Positions 7,782-22,362 of a stretch of 64,000 nt of DNA are shown one piece after another. Under the pieces are notes generated by a model. It saw only the letters and a program-made list of their open reading frames with translations. It searched no databases and had not been told where the DNA came from. Origin of the DNA: JAXMAR01 sp046350295 (GTDB lineage: Bacteria > Planctomycetota > Planctomycetia > Gemmatales > Gemmataceae). Location: positions 124,001 to 188,000 of the forward strand of contig JAXMAR010000001.1 in the NCBI GenBank assembly GCA_046350295.1, given 5' to 3'. Position numbers and translations under genes: made by a program. Position 1 is the first letter of the stretch. Each line of letters opens with the position of its first letter.

Positions 7782-9197
7782 ATGAGCGCGAACCTCTTCC
7801 GCCACCTGCCTTCCGTCAACCAGATCCTCGATTCGCCGCGCCTCGAGCCCGCGAAGGATAGGCATGCGCATGAGCGAATCGTCGCCGCCATCCGCGCGGA
7901 GCTGGACGACCTTCGGCAACGGCTTGCGGCCGGCGAGAACGTTGACGGCCAGGCCGGCGCCGATGAGGTGGCGCAGCGGGCCCTCCAGCGCCTGGACCGG
8001 CAAATCCAGCCCAGGCTGCGCTCCGTCATCAACGCCACCGGCATCGTCCTGCACACCAACCTCGGCCGGGCCCCCATGGCGGAAGAGGCGGCCCGCGCGG
8101 CCTACGACGCGGCGCGCGGCTACCTCAACCTGGAGATGGACCTGGCGAGCGGCAAACGCTCCAGCCGGCAGGATGCCATCCGCGACTGGGTCTGCCAGCT
8201 CACCGGCGCCGAGGCCGCGACCGCCGTCAACAACAACGCCGCCGCCACCGTCATCGCCCTGCGCGCCCTGTGCCAGGGGAAAGAGGTCGTCATCTCGCGC
8301 GGCCAGCTCATCGAGATCGGCGGCAGCTTCCGCATTCCCGAGATCATGGCCGTCAGCGGGGCCGTCCTGCGCGAGGTCGGCACGACCAATATCACCCGCC
8401 TGAGCGACTACGAGAACGCCATCGGCCCCAACACCGCGGCGCTGATGCAGATCCACACCAGCAACTACCGTGTCTCCGGCTTCACCAAGTCCGTCCCCAT
8501 CGAGGACATGGTAACGCTGGGCCGCAAGCACAACCTGAAAGTCATCGACGACATCGGCTCCGGCGCCATGCTCGACTTCGCCCGCTTCGGTTTCACGGGC
8601 GAGCCGATCGCGCGCGACAGCATCCGCGCCGGGGCCGACCTTGTCCTGTTCAGCGGCGACAAGCTGCTGGGTGGCCCGCAAGCCGGCATCCTGGCGGGAA
8701 AGAAGGAATGGATCCAGAAGATCGAGAAGGACCCGCTGATGCGCGCCTTCCGCCTGGACAAGATGACCCTCGCCGCTCTCGAAGCGACGCTCCGGCTCTA
8801 CCTCAACGAGGAGCAGGCCCTGAGCGCGATCCCCGGCCTCGCCTTGCTCGGCGCCCCGGACGCGGAGTTGAAGCGACGCGCCCAGGCCCTGGCCGAGGCG
8901 CTGCGCGGCATTCCCGGAATCGCAAGCGCCGAAGTGCTGCGCGACCACGCTTTCGTCGGCGGCGGCTCCCTGCCCGACCAGCAAATGCCGACCTGGGTGG
9001 TCGAGGCGCGGGCGAACGAAATGGAAGACCACGAACTGGCGCGGCGGCTGCGCGTCGGCGACCCGGCCGTGGTGGCGCGGCTGCGCGACGGCAAGATCGT
9101 CTTCGATGTGCGGACCGTGTTTCCGCGCCAGGAAGCGGAGTTGGCGACGGCGGTGCGGCGTGCGGTGGTGGCGGGTTCAGAACCTGCAGAGGCATGA
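7782..9197 (+). CDS. selA: L-seryl-tRNA(Sec) selenium transferase SelA
   Basis: SelA uses PLP to convert Ser-tRNA(Sec) to Sec-tRNA(Sec) with selenophosphate. The start at 7782 (MSANLFRHLPSVNQIL) aligns with known SelA N-termini; an in-frame ATG 57 bases upstream would add an atypical extension. The 471-residue protein has the N-terminal tRNA-binding helical domain, VINATGIVLHTNLGRAP, the poly-Asn turn AVNNNAAAT, and the PLP lysine in SGDKLLGGPQAG at about residue 294. No selB, selD or tRNA-Sec was seen in the window. Its presence means in-frame UGA codons elsewhere in this genome may encode selenocysteine. Confidence 0.93.
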   Translation: MSANLFRHLPSVNQILDSPRLEPAKDRHAHERIVAAIRAELDDLRQRLAAGENVDGQAGADEVAQRALQRLDRQIQPRLRSVINATGIVLHTNLGRAPMAEEAARAAYDAARGYLNLEMDLASGKRSSRQDAIRDWVCQLTGAEAATAVNNNAAATVIALRALCQGKEVVISRGQLIEIGGSFRIPEIMAVSGAVLREVGTTNITRLSDYENAIGPNTAALMQIHTSNYRVSGFTKSVPIEDMVTLGRKHNLKVIDDIGSGAMLDFARFGFTGEPIARDSIRAGADLVLFSGDKLLGGPQAGILAGKKEWIQKIEKDPLMRAFRLDKMTLAALEATLRLYLNEEQALSAIPGLALLGAPDAELKRRAQALAEALRGIPGIASAEVLRDHAFVGGGSLPDQQMPTWVVEARANEMEDHELARRLRVGDPAVVARLRDGKIVFDVRTVFPRQEAELATAVRRAVVAGSEPAEA

Positions 9198-9222
9198 AAG
9201 TTGCGCTCCGGGAGAGCAAGCC

Positions 9223-9513
9223 ATGAGCCATCTCGTCACGGTGGAACTTAACGACACCACATATCAGGCGTTACAGCAGCAAGCGCGTGCGGCCGAGAAA
9301 TCTCCGGCTGATCTGGCAGCTGCGACACTGGAAAAATGCTTTCCCGGAACTGGCGCCAATGGCCACGCGAGCGAAGCCGATAAACAAGCGGCGCGCGAGC
9401 GCTTTGAACGGCATTTCGGCGAAATCGATCTCGGCCAGCCGACGGGTATCGACAATGAGACCATCGACGCGGACCTGGCCCGCAGTTATGCCGACACACA
9501 TGAGGAGCCGTGA
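9223..9513 (+). CDS. Antitoxin of a PIN-domain toxin-antitoxin pair
   Basis: The 96-residue protein starts at the ATG after GGAGAG and reads MSHLVTVELNDTTYQALQQQ, a short strand then helices as in RHH/CopG-like antitoxins, followed by an acidic flexible tail that would bind the toxin. Its TGA overlaps the ATG of the PIN gene by one base, the usual translational coupling of vapBC operons. The family assignment rests on context and the N-terminal pattern. Confidence 0.65.
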   Translation: MSHLVTVELNDTTYQALQQQARAAEKSPADLAAATLEKCFPGTGANGHASEADKQAARERFERHFGEIDLGQPTGIDNETIDADLARSYADTHEEP

Positions 9514-9904
9514 TGTTGTTGGACACATCCGGCTTGCTCTGCCTCCACCACAAGGCGGAGCCGTTCCATGACAAGGCTCGCGAGGCTTATCGGACGGCTC
9601 AGGTTCGGTGACGCATGGGTACGTGCTCGCCGAGTTCGTCGCGCTGGCTCAAGCACGGCGGTTGCCGCGTTCGCCAGCGCTCGCCTTCATGGTCGATCTG
9701 GTGAACAATTCGGATATCGAGACGCTGTGGATCGACGAGTCGCTCCATCGAGAGGCGATCGCCCTTTTGCAAGATCGTCCCGATAAGACGTATTCGTTGT
9801 GTGATGCGGTGAGTTTTCTGATAATGCGCAAACGCAACCTGACCGACGCCTTGAGCACCGACCGTCACTTCGAGCAGGAAGGTTTCCGACGACTGCTGAC
9901 CTAA
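9513..9904 (+). pseudogene. VapC-like PIN toxin gene with a frameshift
   Basis: The first frame gives MLLDTSGLLCLHHK with the PIN Asp in LDTS, then stops at about 9609. The remaining domain continues in another frame from about 9599: THGYVLAEFVALAQA (conserved Glu), SLCDAVSFLIM (conserved Asp) and ALSTDRHFEQEGF, ending at 9904. The two pieces together form a normal PIN ribonuclease of about 130 residues, so one base is missing or extra near 9600. As read here the toxin would be inactive, while the antitoxin is intact. Sequencing error cannot be excluded. Confidence 0.75.
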
Positions 9905-9935
9905 TTGATTGGCACAGCTGCGGCCGCGTCACGTC

Positions 9936-10374
9936 TTACACGTGCCCGTAGATGTACTCGTGCAGCAGGTGGATCGTCCGCTCCTGGGTGGTCGCCTGGA
10001 ATGCGTTCAGATCGCCGATGGAAATGAGGCCGGCCAGCTCACCGTCATCGTCCATCACCGGCAGATGGCGAACGCGGCGGTTCTTCATCACGCCGCGCGC
10101 CTCCTCCAGGCGCCGTGTCGGGCTGGCAGCAGATCAGGTCGGTCGTCATCACTTCATCCACCGCCGTCTCGGCCGGATCGCGCCGCGTGGCGACGACGCG
10201 CGTGAGGATGTCGCGCTCCGTCAAGATCCCCACCAGCCGGCCTTCCACCAGGACGACCAGGGAGCCGACCTTGAACTCGTTCATGTACTGGGCGGCCTTG
10301 AGGACGGTCGATGTGGGCGAGATCGAAAGAACGTTGGACCCTTTGTGGACCAGGATGTCGCGCGCGGTGGCCAT
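9936..10374 (-). pseudogene. Tandem CBS-domain protein with a frameshift
   Basis: From the ATG at 10374 (preceded by GAGAGG) the product reads MATARDILVHKGSNVLSISP and contains a complete first CBS motif ending VGILTERDILTRVV. Near 10110 the frame breaks in the second CBS; another frame then gives LEEARGVMKNRRVRHLPVMD, GLISIGDLNAF and the end HEYIYGHV. One base removed would restore a standard two-CBS protein of about 145 residues. Such stand-alone CBS pairs bind adenosyl ligands and sense energy state. Confidence 0.8.
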
Positions 10375-10480
10375 GAGAAACCTCTCGTGAAGCGAAATGG
10401 CGAGGCGATGGCGGGGCGTCGTCCGCGAGTCGGACACGCCCGGACATGAGCGACCTGCATTTTGGCGTCGGGCGCCGTCC

Positions 10481-10513
10481 GTTTCAAGAAAAAAAGATGT
10501 GTTTTCTGAAAAC
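10481..10513. promoter_or_regulatory. Imperfect inverted repeat upstream of the LysR gene
   Basis: Arms GTTTCAAGAAAA and TTTTCTGAAAAC pair at 10 of 12 positions around a 9-base spacer, in the AT-rich gap between the CBS gene and the LysR regulator. Dyad sites of this size upstream of lysR genes are often autoregulatory operators. This is inference only. Confidence 0.35.
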
Positions 10514-10598
10514 CGGCGGTCTACCACCTGGATCAGTATTAGGTTTTTTAAAGTCATGCGCTATTGATATTAGGAGACGACATGCTACCATTCTCTCC

Positions 10599-11570
10599 AT
10601 GCACTTGGGCTCCTTAAAAGTGTTCTGTGACGTTGCGCGCAACCGCAGCTTCTCGCAAGCCGCGCACGTCAACCACGTCACGCAATCGGCCGTGAGCCAG
10701 ATCATCTCACAGCTCGAGCGGCGCATGGACGTGCAGCTCATCGACCGCTCCACCCGGCCTTTGCAGCTGACCAACCTGGGCCGGACCTTCTACGAGGGCT
10801 GCAAGAGTCTGCTCCAGCGCTACGCCGAGCTGGAGACGAGCATCCGTTCCGCCCGGGCCGAGATCGCCGGCAACGTGCAGGTGGCCGCCATCTACAGCGT
10901 CGGGCTGGGGGACATGGGGCAATACGTCGAACGCCTCACGGCAGAGGAGCCGGGCGTTCAGGTACATATCGAGTATCTGCACCCCGATCGCGTTTACGAG
11001 AAGGTGCTGGACGGCACGGCCGACCTGGGCCTCGTTTCCTTTCCGCGTTCGTCGCCCAAGCTGGCGGCGCTGCCGTGGCGCGAGGAAGAGTTCGTCGTCG
11101 TCTGCCCGCCGCGCCATCCGTTCGCGGGTCGCCTGGCGGCGCCGCTCGAGCAGCTGGCCGGGCAGAAGTTCGTTCATTTCGAGCGCGACCTCGTCATCCG
11201 CAAGAAGATCGACCGCTTCCTGAAGGAGCGCGGCGTCGGCGTCGAGGTCAGCTGCGAGTTCGACAACATCGAGAACATCAAGCAGGCGGTGGCGGTCGGC
11301 GCCGGCATCGCCCTCTTGCCGGAGCCGACGGTTCGCCGCGAGGTGAAGAACCGGAGTCTGCTCGCCCTGCCCCTCTATGGCGAGCGGTTCGTTCGCCCGC
11401 TGGGCATCATCCACCGCCGCCGCCAGAAGCTGAGCGCGGCCGTGCGGCGTTTCATCGAGATCCTGTGCGACGACGGCGCCGCACGCAACGGCGACACGCA
11501 CTTCGCCAAGGGCGCCCCCTTCAAAGAGTCGCGCGCCAAATCAACCCATCGCGCTCCCGCTCGGGCGTGA
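10599..11570 (+). CDS. LysR-family transcriptional regulator
   Basis: The start at 10599 gives MHLGSLKVFCDVARNRSFSQ, the usual beginning of a LysR winged helix-turn-helix; the upstream in-frame extension is not LysR-like. The HTH covers residues 1-60 (TQSAVSQIISQLERRM), followed by a two-lobe substrate-binding domain to about residue 290 and a basic tail. It lies directly upstream of gltB on the same strand, as GltC-type regulators often lie near glutamate synthase genes, so control of gltB/gltD by a nitrogen or carbon signal is plausible but not shown. Length 323 residues, normal for the family. Confidence 0.88.
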   Translation: MHLGSLKVFCDVARNRSFSQAAHVNHVTQSAVSQIISQLERRMDVQLIDRSTRPLQLTNLGRTFYEGCKSLLQRYAELETSIRSARAEIAGNVQVAAIYSVGLGDMGQYVERLTAEEPGVQVHIEYLHPDRVYEKVLDGTADLGLVSFPRSSPKLAALPWREEEFVVVCPPRHPFAGRLAAPLEQLAGQKFVHFERDLVIRKKIDRFLKERGVGVEVSCEFDNIENIKQAVAVGAGIALLPEPTVRREVKNRSLLALPLYGERFVRPLGIIHRRRQKLSAAVRRFIEILCDDGAARNGDTHFAKGAPFKESRAKSTHRAPARA

Positions 11571-11610
11571 GGCGATAAACCAAGAACCCCGATCCCAAAG
11601 GACCCCACCC

Positions 11611-11736
11611 GTGTCTGCCTTCCTGTCCCGACTCGTCCACGCCCTGAAGAACGCCCTGGCCCGCTTGTGGCGCCGACCCGTTCCCGTTCGCGTTGTCAAT
11701 GTCGTCCCGCGCGGCCGCCGGCGCGGCGGGATGTGA
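11611..11736 (+). CDS. Possible small basic protein (41 residues)
   Basis: A GTG codon with AAAGGA eight bases upstream opens a frame reading MSAFLSRLVHALKNALARLW and ending RGRRRGGM. The product would be an amphipathic, strongly basic peptide, perhaps membrane- or nucleic-acid-binding. It fills the gap between the LysR gene and gltB. Support is the ribosome binding site and the amphipathic pattern only. Confidence 0.35.
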   Translation: MSAFLSRLVHALKNALARLWRRPVPVRVVNVVPRGRRRGGM

Positions 11737-11810
11737 CGCCGACTCCGAAGCAAGACACTGTCCGCCCCGGTTCCGCGAACCGGGGCTAAACGAAGAATGC
11801 GGGTTCCGTC

Positions 11811-16433
<4,623 letters not shown>

Positions 16434-16514
16434 TCCATGACGCCGCTGCAACCGCTCCATTCAGACAGCGTCGCTTTGCGGAACACGTGAAGCCAGTGGT
16501 TATAAGGAACTGAG

Positions 16515-17237
16515 ATGTCATCTATTCTCGCGCCGCTAAACCTGAACACACCGTTGCCGGACCACAACCAGCTTCCGTCCAACGATGGAGTCCCCGTGCG
16601 CAACTCGCTCGAACCCTGGCAGAGTTCCCTCCTGAGCGAAACGTTGGAACCGGTTCTCCGCACGCGCTATCCCGAGGGTGACTATTTCATCGGCCAGGAC
16701 TGCGGCATCTACTGGGAGAAAACCGACCCGCCGGCGCAGGGCTGCAAGGCGCCCGACTGGTACCTGATTCCCAATGTGCCACGCCTTCTCGACGGACAAA
16801 TGCGACGCTCTTACGTGCTCTGGCAAGAGCTGGAGCTGCCTTTGGTCCTTCTCGAATATGCCTCGGACCGCGGCGCCGAGGAGCGCGACAACACTCCCAT
16901 GCGCGGCAAGTTCTGGGTCTACGATCGCAAGATTCACCCCGCCTTCTACGGCATTTATCTCCCGGATGAGGCCCGTATCGAAATGTACCACGCGGTCGAG
17001 CATCATCTCGAGTTGATGCCGTCCAACCAGGCCGGAAGGTTTCCAATCCGCGATCTCGGTGTCGAACTGGGCATATGGCATGGCAGCTATGCCGGCTACG
17101 AAATCCCGTGGATGCGCTGGTGGGACGAGTCCGGTCGGCTGCTGCCGACCCGGGAAGAGTCTGAGATCCGCGAAAAGCTCGAGAACGAACGCCTGGCGGC
17201 AAAGCTGCGAGCCTTGGGCGTGGATCCGAATGTCTAG
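16515..17237 (+). CDS. Uma2-family (DUF820) putative endonuclease inserted between gltB and gltD
   Basis: The 240-residue protein matches the Uma2/DUF820 family, which has a PD-(D/E)XK-like fold: KAPDWYLIPNVPR, LVLLEYASDRGAEERD and GKFWVYDRKIHPAFYGIY supply the Asp, Glu and Lys positions, and the C-terminus is a charged helix (EIREKLENERLAAKLRALGV). These genes occur in many copies in planctomycetes and cyanobacteria; their role is unknown. It starts 81 bases after gltB and ends 19 bases before gltD, so it appears to sit within the operon. Confidence 0.8.
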   Translation: MSSILAPLNLNTPLPDHNQLPSNDGVPVRNSLEPWQSSLLSETLEPVLRTRYPEGDYFIGQDCGIYWEKTDPPAQGCKAPDWYLIPNVPRLLDGQMRRSYVLWQELELPLVLLEYASDRGAEERDNTPMRGKFWVYDRKIHPAFYGIYLPDEARIEMYHAVEHHLELMPSNQAGRFPIRDLGVELGIWHGSYAGYEIPWMRWWDESGRLLPTREESEIREKLENERLAAKLRALGVDPNV

Positions 17238-17256
17238 AGACCGAGGGCATCATCAA

Positions 17257-18741
<1,485 letters not shown>

Positions 18742-18758
18742 CCAGCAAAAGCCGAAAG

Positions 18759-18786
18759 CCCGCAGGCGAGTCTTCGAGCCTGCGGG
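18759..18786 (+). terminator. Hairpin after gltD
   Basis: A perfect 9-bp inverted repeat (CCCGCAGGC and GCCTGCGGG) with a 10-base loop lies 18 bases after the gltD stop. It lacks a T-run, so it may be a 3' stabilising structure or a weak terminator. Confidence 0.45.
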
Positions 18787-18794
18787 GTGAGGAC

Positions 18795-19054
18795 GCCCCA
18801 AGGTCGGATCGAGTGGAACAACTTGTTGTCCGCGATCACGACGACGTGCAGCTCCGCGCTGACTGACGGCGGCGCAGGCGATGGCCGTGGCGTCCCGGAT
18901 AGCCGGCCGCCGCGTTCACGTCTTCCCAGCCGCGGAAAGCGCCGCCGTCCTCGAACAGGCCATGGCGGAACGCCCCTTTGTCGAGCGCGACGACGTGCAG
19001 GACGCCAGGCGCCAGCGCGGCACGGTTGCGAGAGTGGCGCGGTTCAAGATCGAA
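18795..19054 (-). pseudogene. Remnant of a tectonin/lectin-like beta-propeller repeat
   Basis: On the minus strand three frames in succession give LHVVALDKGAFRHGLFEDG with GWEDVNAAAGYPG, then DATAIACAAVSQRG, then ELHVVVIADNKLFHSIRP. Together these look like the repeating unit of tectonin or fucolectin-like propellers (LHVV..., WHTIR, W..DV...G.PG). No start, no full domain and at least two frame changes are present, so this is a decayed gene. Nothing else supports a gene between 18787 and 19222. Confidence 0.5.
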
Positions 19055-19222
19055 AGCGGACGCGGTCTTTGGAGCGCCACCATATCGCTTGGCGCGATTC
19101 TACTGTAGCGGAAGTCGTGAGACTTCCGATGGCGCCGCCCGAACTCTCACGAGTTCGGCTAGAACCGCTGCACGATCGCGCACGGTCATATAGTGAAGGG
19201 TTTGGCGCCACGGCGTCCCACG

Positions 19223-20465
19223 TTACCGGTGCTTCTTGTGGCAACCGGCGCAGCGCGTCGCCAGCGTCTCCAGGCCGCGGCGCATCTGCTCCAGGTCCTT
19301 GCGGTCGGCGGCGGCGACGATCTGGTCGGCGCTATCCGTGAACGCGCGGATCTCGTCCAGCCAGTGCGCGCGCGAGCCGCGCGGCGGGGTCTTCGTCTGC
19401 AGCCAGCGGTTGGCTTCGGCGAGCAGGGCGGCCTCGGAGCGGACGCGGTCCCATTGCTTGGCGTCGGCCGGCGTCTTGGCGGTGTCTTCGAGCAGCTTGC
19501 CGCGCACGCCGCGGCCATCGTTGACCGTGCGCATGATGTCGGCGATCGTGGTCACGCCCTTGCCCTTGAGGGGGGCCAGGGTACCCGTCTTGGCCGGCGC
19601 GTTCTCGTCGGCGTCTTCCACGTACTTGCCGAGGAACTCGTAGATCTCGTACCAGGCGTGCTCGGCGGGGTCGTGCTCGTAGTTGGCGTGTCCGGGGAGC
19701 ATGAAGCCGGCGCGGGTGGGGGGGCGATGGATGAAGTGCGTGACGTGGGCGGCGGCGAGCGCCTTCTCGAACGCAGGCAGATCGGCCGGCGCATCCTTCG
19801 CGGGAAAGACGCCGAGGACCGCGGTCCCGTGCAGGGGAGCAAGGAGGTCGGCGTCGAGCGAGACCTGGGCCGAGCAGACGACGCAGGCCTGGAGCGGCGT
19901 CGACGCGGCGAGAGCGAGGGCCTGGGCGCCGCCGCCTGAGAAGCCGAAGACGCCGACGCGGTCGGGCATGACGTCCCCTTGACGGCGCAGCCAGCGGACG
20001 GCGGCGGATAGGCGTGCGAGAGCGACTTCGTCGGCCAGGGCCCTGGCCGGCGTCAGCCGCGTCTTCCGCCTTGCTGTCGAGGGCGAGCACGACGAAGCCG
20101 ATGGCGGCCAGGTCGTGGGCGTTGGTCTTCATCCACTCCGTCAGGCCGGCGGCGTCGGGGAGGAGGAGGACAGCGGGGAGCGGCTCGGCGCCTTCCTGGC
20201 GGACGAGGTAGCCCTTCACCTCACCCGCGGCGCTGGGGAAGCGGACGGTCTTGCCGACGATCTTCGGCTCCTTGCCCTTGAAGAATTCGAGGAAGAGGGG
20301 CAGGCCACGGCGCTTGTCGGGCTTTTCGCCGGGTCGAGCGCGGGAGGGGAAGGCGCTGGAAAGCAGACAGAGGACCAGCAGCGCGAGCGAAAGCGGCAAG
20401 AGGCGGGCGCCGCGTGACCGGCGCCTGTCATTCCACTTCGAGGTCGATGGCGGCGAAGTGCTCAT
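19223..20465 (-). pseudogene. Dienelactone-hydrolase-like protein fused to a C-terminal cytochrome c (CxxCH) domain, frameshifted
   Basis: The N-terminus has a signal peptide (LLPLSLALLVLCLLSSAF) and the first half of an alpha/beta hydrolase (PAVLLLPDAAGLTEWMK). At about 20040, in a CCAGGGCCCTGG palindrome, the frame shifts by one base and the domain continues with LADEVALARL and the nucleophile elbow GFSGGGAQ, with the His in PGHANYEHD. After the hydrolase comes a helical domain ending in CAGCHKKHR, a haem-binding CxxCH placed as in cytochrome c'. The start at 20465 overlaps the upstream gene by 38 bases and is uncertain. Removing one base would give a protein of about 410 residues. Confidence 0.7.
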
Positions 20466-20913
20466 GGTCGCTGTTGGTATTGAGGCTGTCGACGCGGAGG
20501 AGGTAGACGCCCGGCTCGGGGACCTTGAACGCCACGCGGGCGCCGACGCGGCCCTTCGGCTTGAAATTCAGGTTGAAGTGCCCCTGCACGACGACGCCGC
20601 TCTTGAGTTCGGGAACCAGCTTCTGCCCGAGCTTTTCTTGCCGGACGACGAACCAGCGGATGGTCACGTCCTTGGTGACGCCGTGCGGATAGGTGTTGAT
20701 GTAGACGAACTGCAGCGTGAGCGGCTCGTTGGCCTTGACCTTGAGCGCCTCGCGCTTGCGGACTCCGCCCGGCGGCGGCTCCTGGTCCGAGGCCCCGGCC
20801 GCCTCCGACGTCGCGTCGGTCCCGCGGAAGACGCTCAGGTTGATCGTGGCATGCTCGGCGTCCGCAAGAAGCGGAAACAGGGCGAGCAGTGCGATGGCGA
20901 ATCCGGTCTTCAT
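20428..20913 (-). CDS. Exported beta-sandwich protein, paralogue of its neighbour
   Basis: Starting at 20913 the 161-residue product has a signal peptide (MKTGFAIALLALFPLLADA) and a probable Ig-like beta-sandwich, ending DHEHFAAIDLEVE. The next gene upstream on the same strand encodes a protein of the same size whose C-terminus reads DHEHFAQLDLSI, so the two are tandem paralogues. The hydrolase-cytochrome gene follows with an overlap. I do not recognise the family. A periplasmic or cell-surface role is inferred from the signal peptides. Confidence 0.6.
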   Translation of the reverse strand: MKTGFAIALLALFPLLADAEHATINLSVFRGTDATSEAAGASDQEPPPGGVRKREALKVKANEPLTLQFVYINTYPHGVTKDVTIRWFVVRQEKLGQKLVPELKSGVVVQGHFNLNFKPKGRVGARVAFKVPEPGVYLLRVDSLNTNSDHEHFAAIDLEVE

Positions 20914-20986
20914 GTCTTTCTCAACAACAAAGGCGAGCCGGGTGGCGTAAGCCCCCGGAGGAACCAATCAGAACATGGGCCGCGAA

Positions 20987-21502
20987 TCACTTCGCCTTGG
21001 GAATCGACAGATCGAGCTGCGCGAAATGCTCGTGGTCCTCGGTCCCGCCAGCGGCTCCGATCGTCTCCACCTTGATAAGATACGCGCCTTCCCGGTCGAT
21101 AACGAAGGTCAGCTCCCCCTTGGTCCGGTCCTTGGGGTTGAAATCGACGCTGACGGCGCTCTCGGCGACCACGTCCTCCGTGAGCTTAGGCACGCGTGGC
21201 TGGTTGAGCATCTCCTCTTTGACGCAGAAGAAATGCACGACGACGTTTTTCGCGGCCGCTTTGGAGACATTGGTGAGCGTCCAGTGCACAGTCACCTTCG
21301 CCCCTGCTTTGCCGACGACGACGGCGCGGTCCTTGGCCTTCACGCCGGGCGCGAGCGTCTCGCCGGTCGCCGTCTTCGCGGCGCCGTTGGTCTCGACCTT
21401 CAGCTCGACGGCGAAATGCTCCGCGCGAACGGTTGATCCGACCAGGAAGAGGAGAACCAGACTGGAGGCTCGCACGCTATTGCTCTCGCGAAGGCGTTGC
21501 AA
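20987..21502 (-). CDS. Exported beta-sandwich protein, first of a tandem pair
   Basis: The 171-residue product has a signal peptide (residues 1-27, SLVLLFLVGSTVRA) and a mature part with alternating strands (KVTVHWTLTNVSKAAAKNVV; GAYLIKVETIG) ending in DHEHFAQLDL. The layout, length and C-terminal motif match the downstream gene 73 bases away, so they arose by tandem duplication. With the hydrolase-cytochrome gene they form a three-gene unit of exported proteins on the minus strand. Confidence 0.6.
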   Translation of the reverse strand: MQRLRESNSVRASSLVLLFLVGSTVRAEHFAVELKVETNGAAKTATGETLAPGVKAKDRAVVVGKAGAKVTVHWTLTNVSKAAAKNVVVHFFCVKEEMLNQPRVPKLTEDVVAESAVSVDFNPKDRTKGELTFVIDREGAYLIKVETIGAAGGTEDHEHFAQLDLSIPKAK

Positions 21503-21599
21503 CTACCACACATCTAATATCGTAGCGGCAATGTCGGAGGTCGGCCAAGAGAGGAATCGTTACCCGGCGGACAAGGAAAGTACGGATTGAGAATGGAAG

Positions 21600-21995
21600 A
21601 CGGCCCTGAAAGCGCCACGGCCCTGAAAGGGCCAAACAAGAAAGCCCAGGGCGCCGCCCTGGGAAAGACACGGGTCTTTGGCAGTAGCCCTGAAAGGGCG
21701 AAACAAAGAACGGCGTCTCTCGCGCCAGGACCAAGCGTCTGAACCAACCGCCGAGTTCATGACGACATGGGTCAGGCTTTTTTTCCACGAGACGGCTCTT
21801 GAGCCCGCCTTGTTCTGCCCTTTCAGGGCGCCACAGCTTGAAACGATCCCTGTCCCAGGGCGTTGCCCTGGGCTGTCTTGTTCGGCCCCTTCGGGGCGTT
21901 GCGATTCCGGGGGGGGTGAGTGGCGACGGGCCAAACAGGGTCCACGCGCCCAAAAGGGGTCAAACATGCCCTGAAAGCGCCACAGCCCTGAAGGG
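21600..21995. repeat. Cluster of CCCTGAAAGGGC-type palindromic repeats
   Basis: The gene-free stretch 21503-22362 carries several copies of GCCCTGAAAGGGC-like units (about 21620, 21690, 21820, 21970), alternating with CCCAGGGCGCCGCCCTGGG-type hairpins and a GGCCCCTTCGGGGC stem near 21890. The core is the same as in the nested element at 4075-4276. I see no gene here; short open frames lack ribosome binding sites and domain signals. Confidence 0.65.
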
Positions 21996-22362
21996 CGCGC
22001 AAAAAAAAATGGCGCGTGGCCCCGGCTTCCCCACACAGCGCACCAATCAGGAAGTCCGGGGCACTCGCCGTGGTTGAGACGCACGAGTTTCGACATGGTT
22101 CCCGATTTTTCCCGAAAGCGCGTTCAAATTGGAAAAACCCCTCCACTGATAAGAATCTGACCAACGACAGCGCGTCGAAACGGCAACTCGTGTATCCGAA
22201 CGTGAACAGCCTTGTCATCTGGGAAACGTTTTTCCTCCTCGTCCGTCGACGAACCGGTAAGTTTTTGACCGGTTTTGTTGGCGCCCGCTAAAGCCGGCGC
22301 CGCAGGCTCCGCCATTTCTTCACGGGCTTTTCGCCGCTCTTTCAATCCGTAACAAAACCCGC

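Noticed and set aside
22016..22345. Short open frames on both strands between the repeat cluster and kdgK
   Set aside because: No ribosome binding site, no family and no conserved pattern; they overlap each other and repeat remnants.
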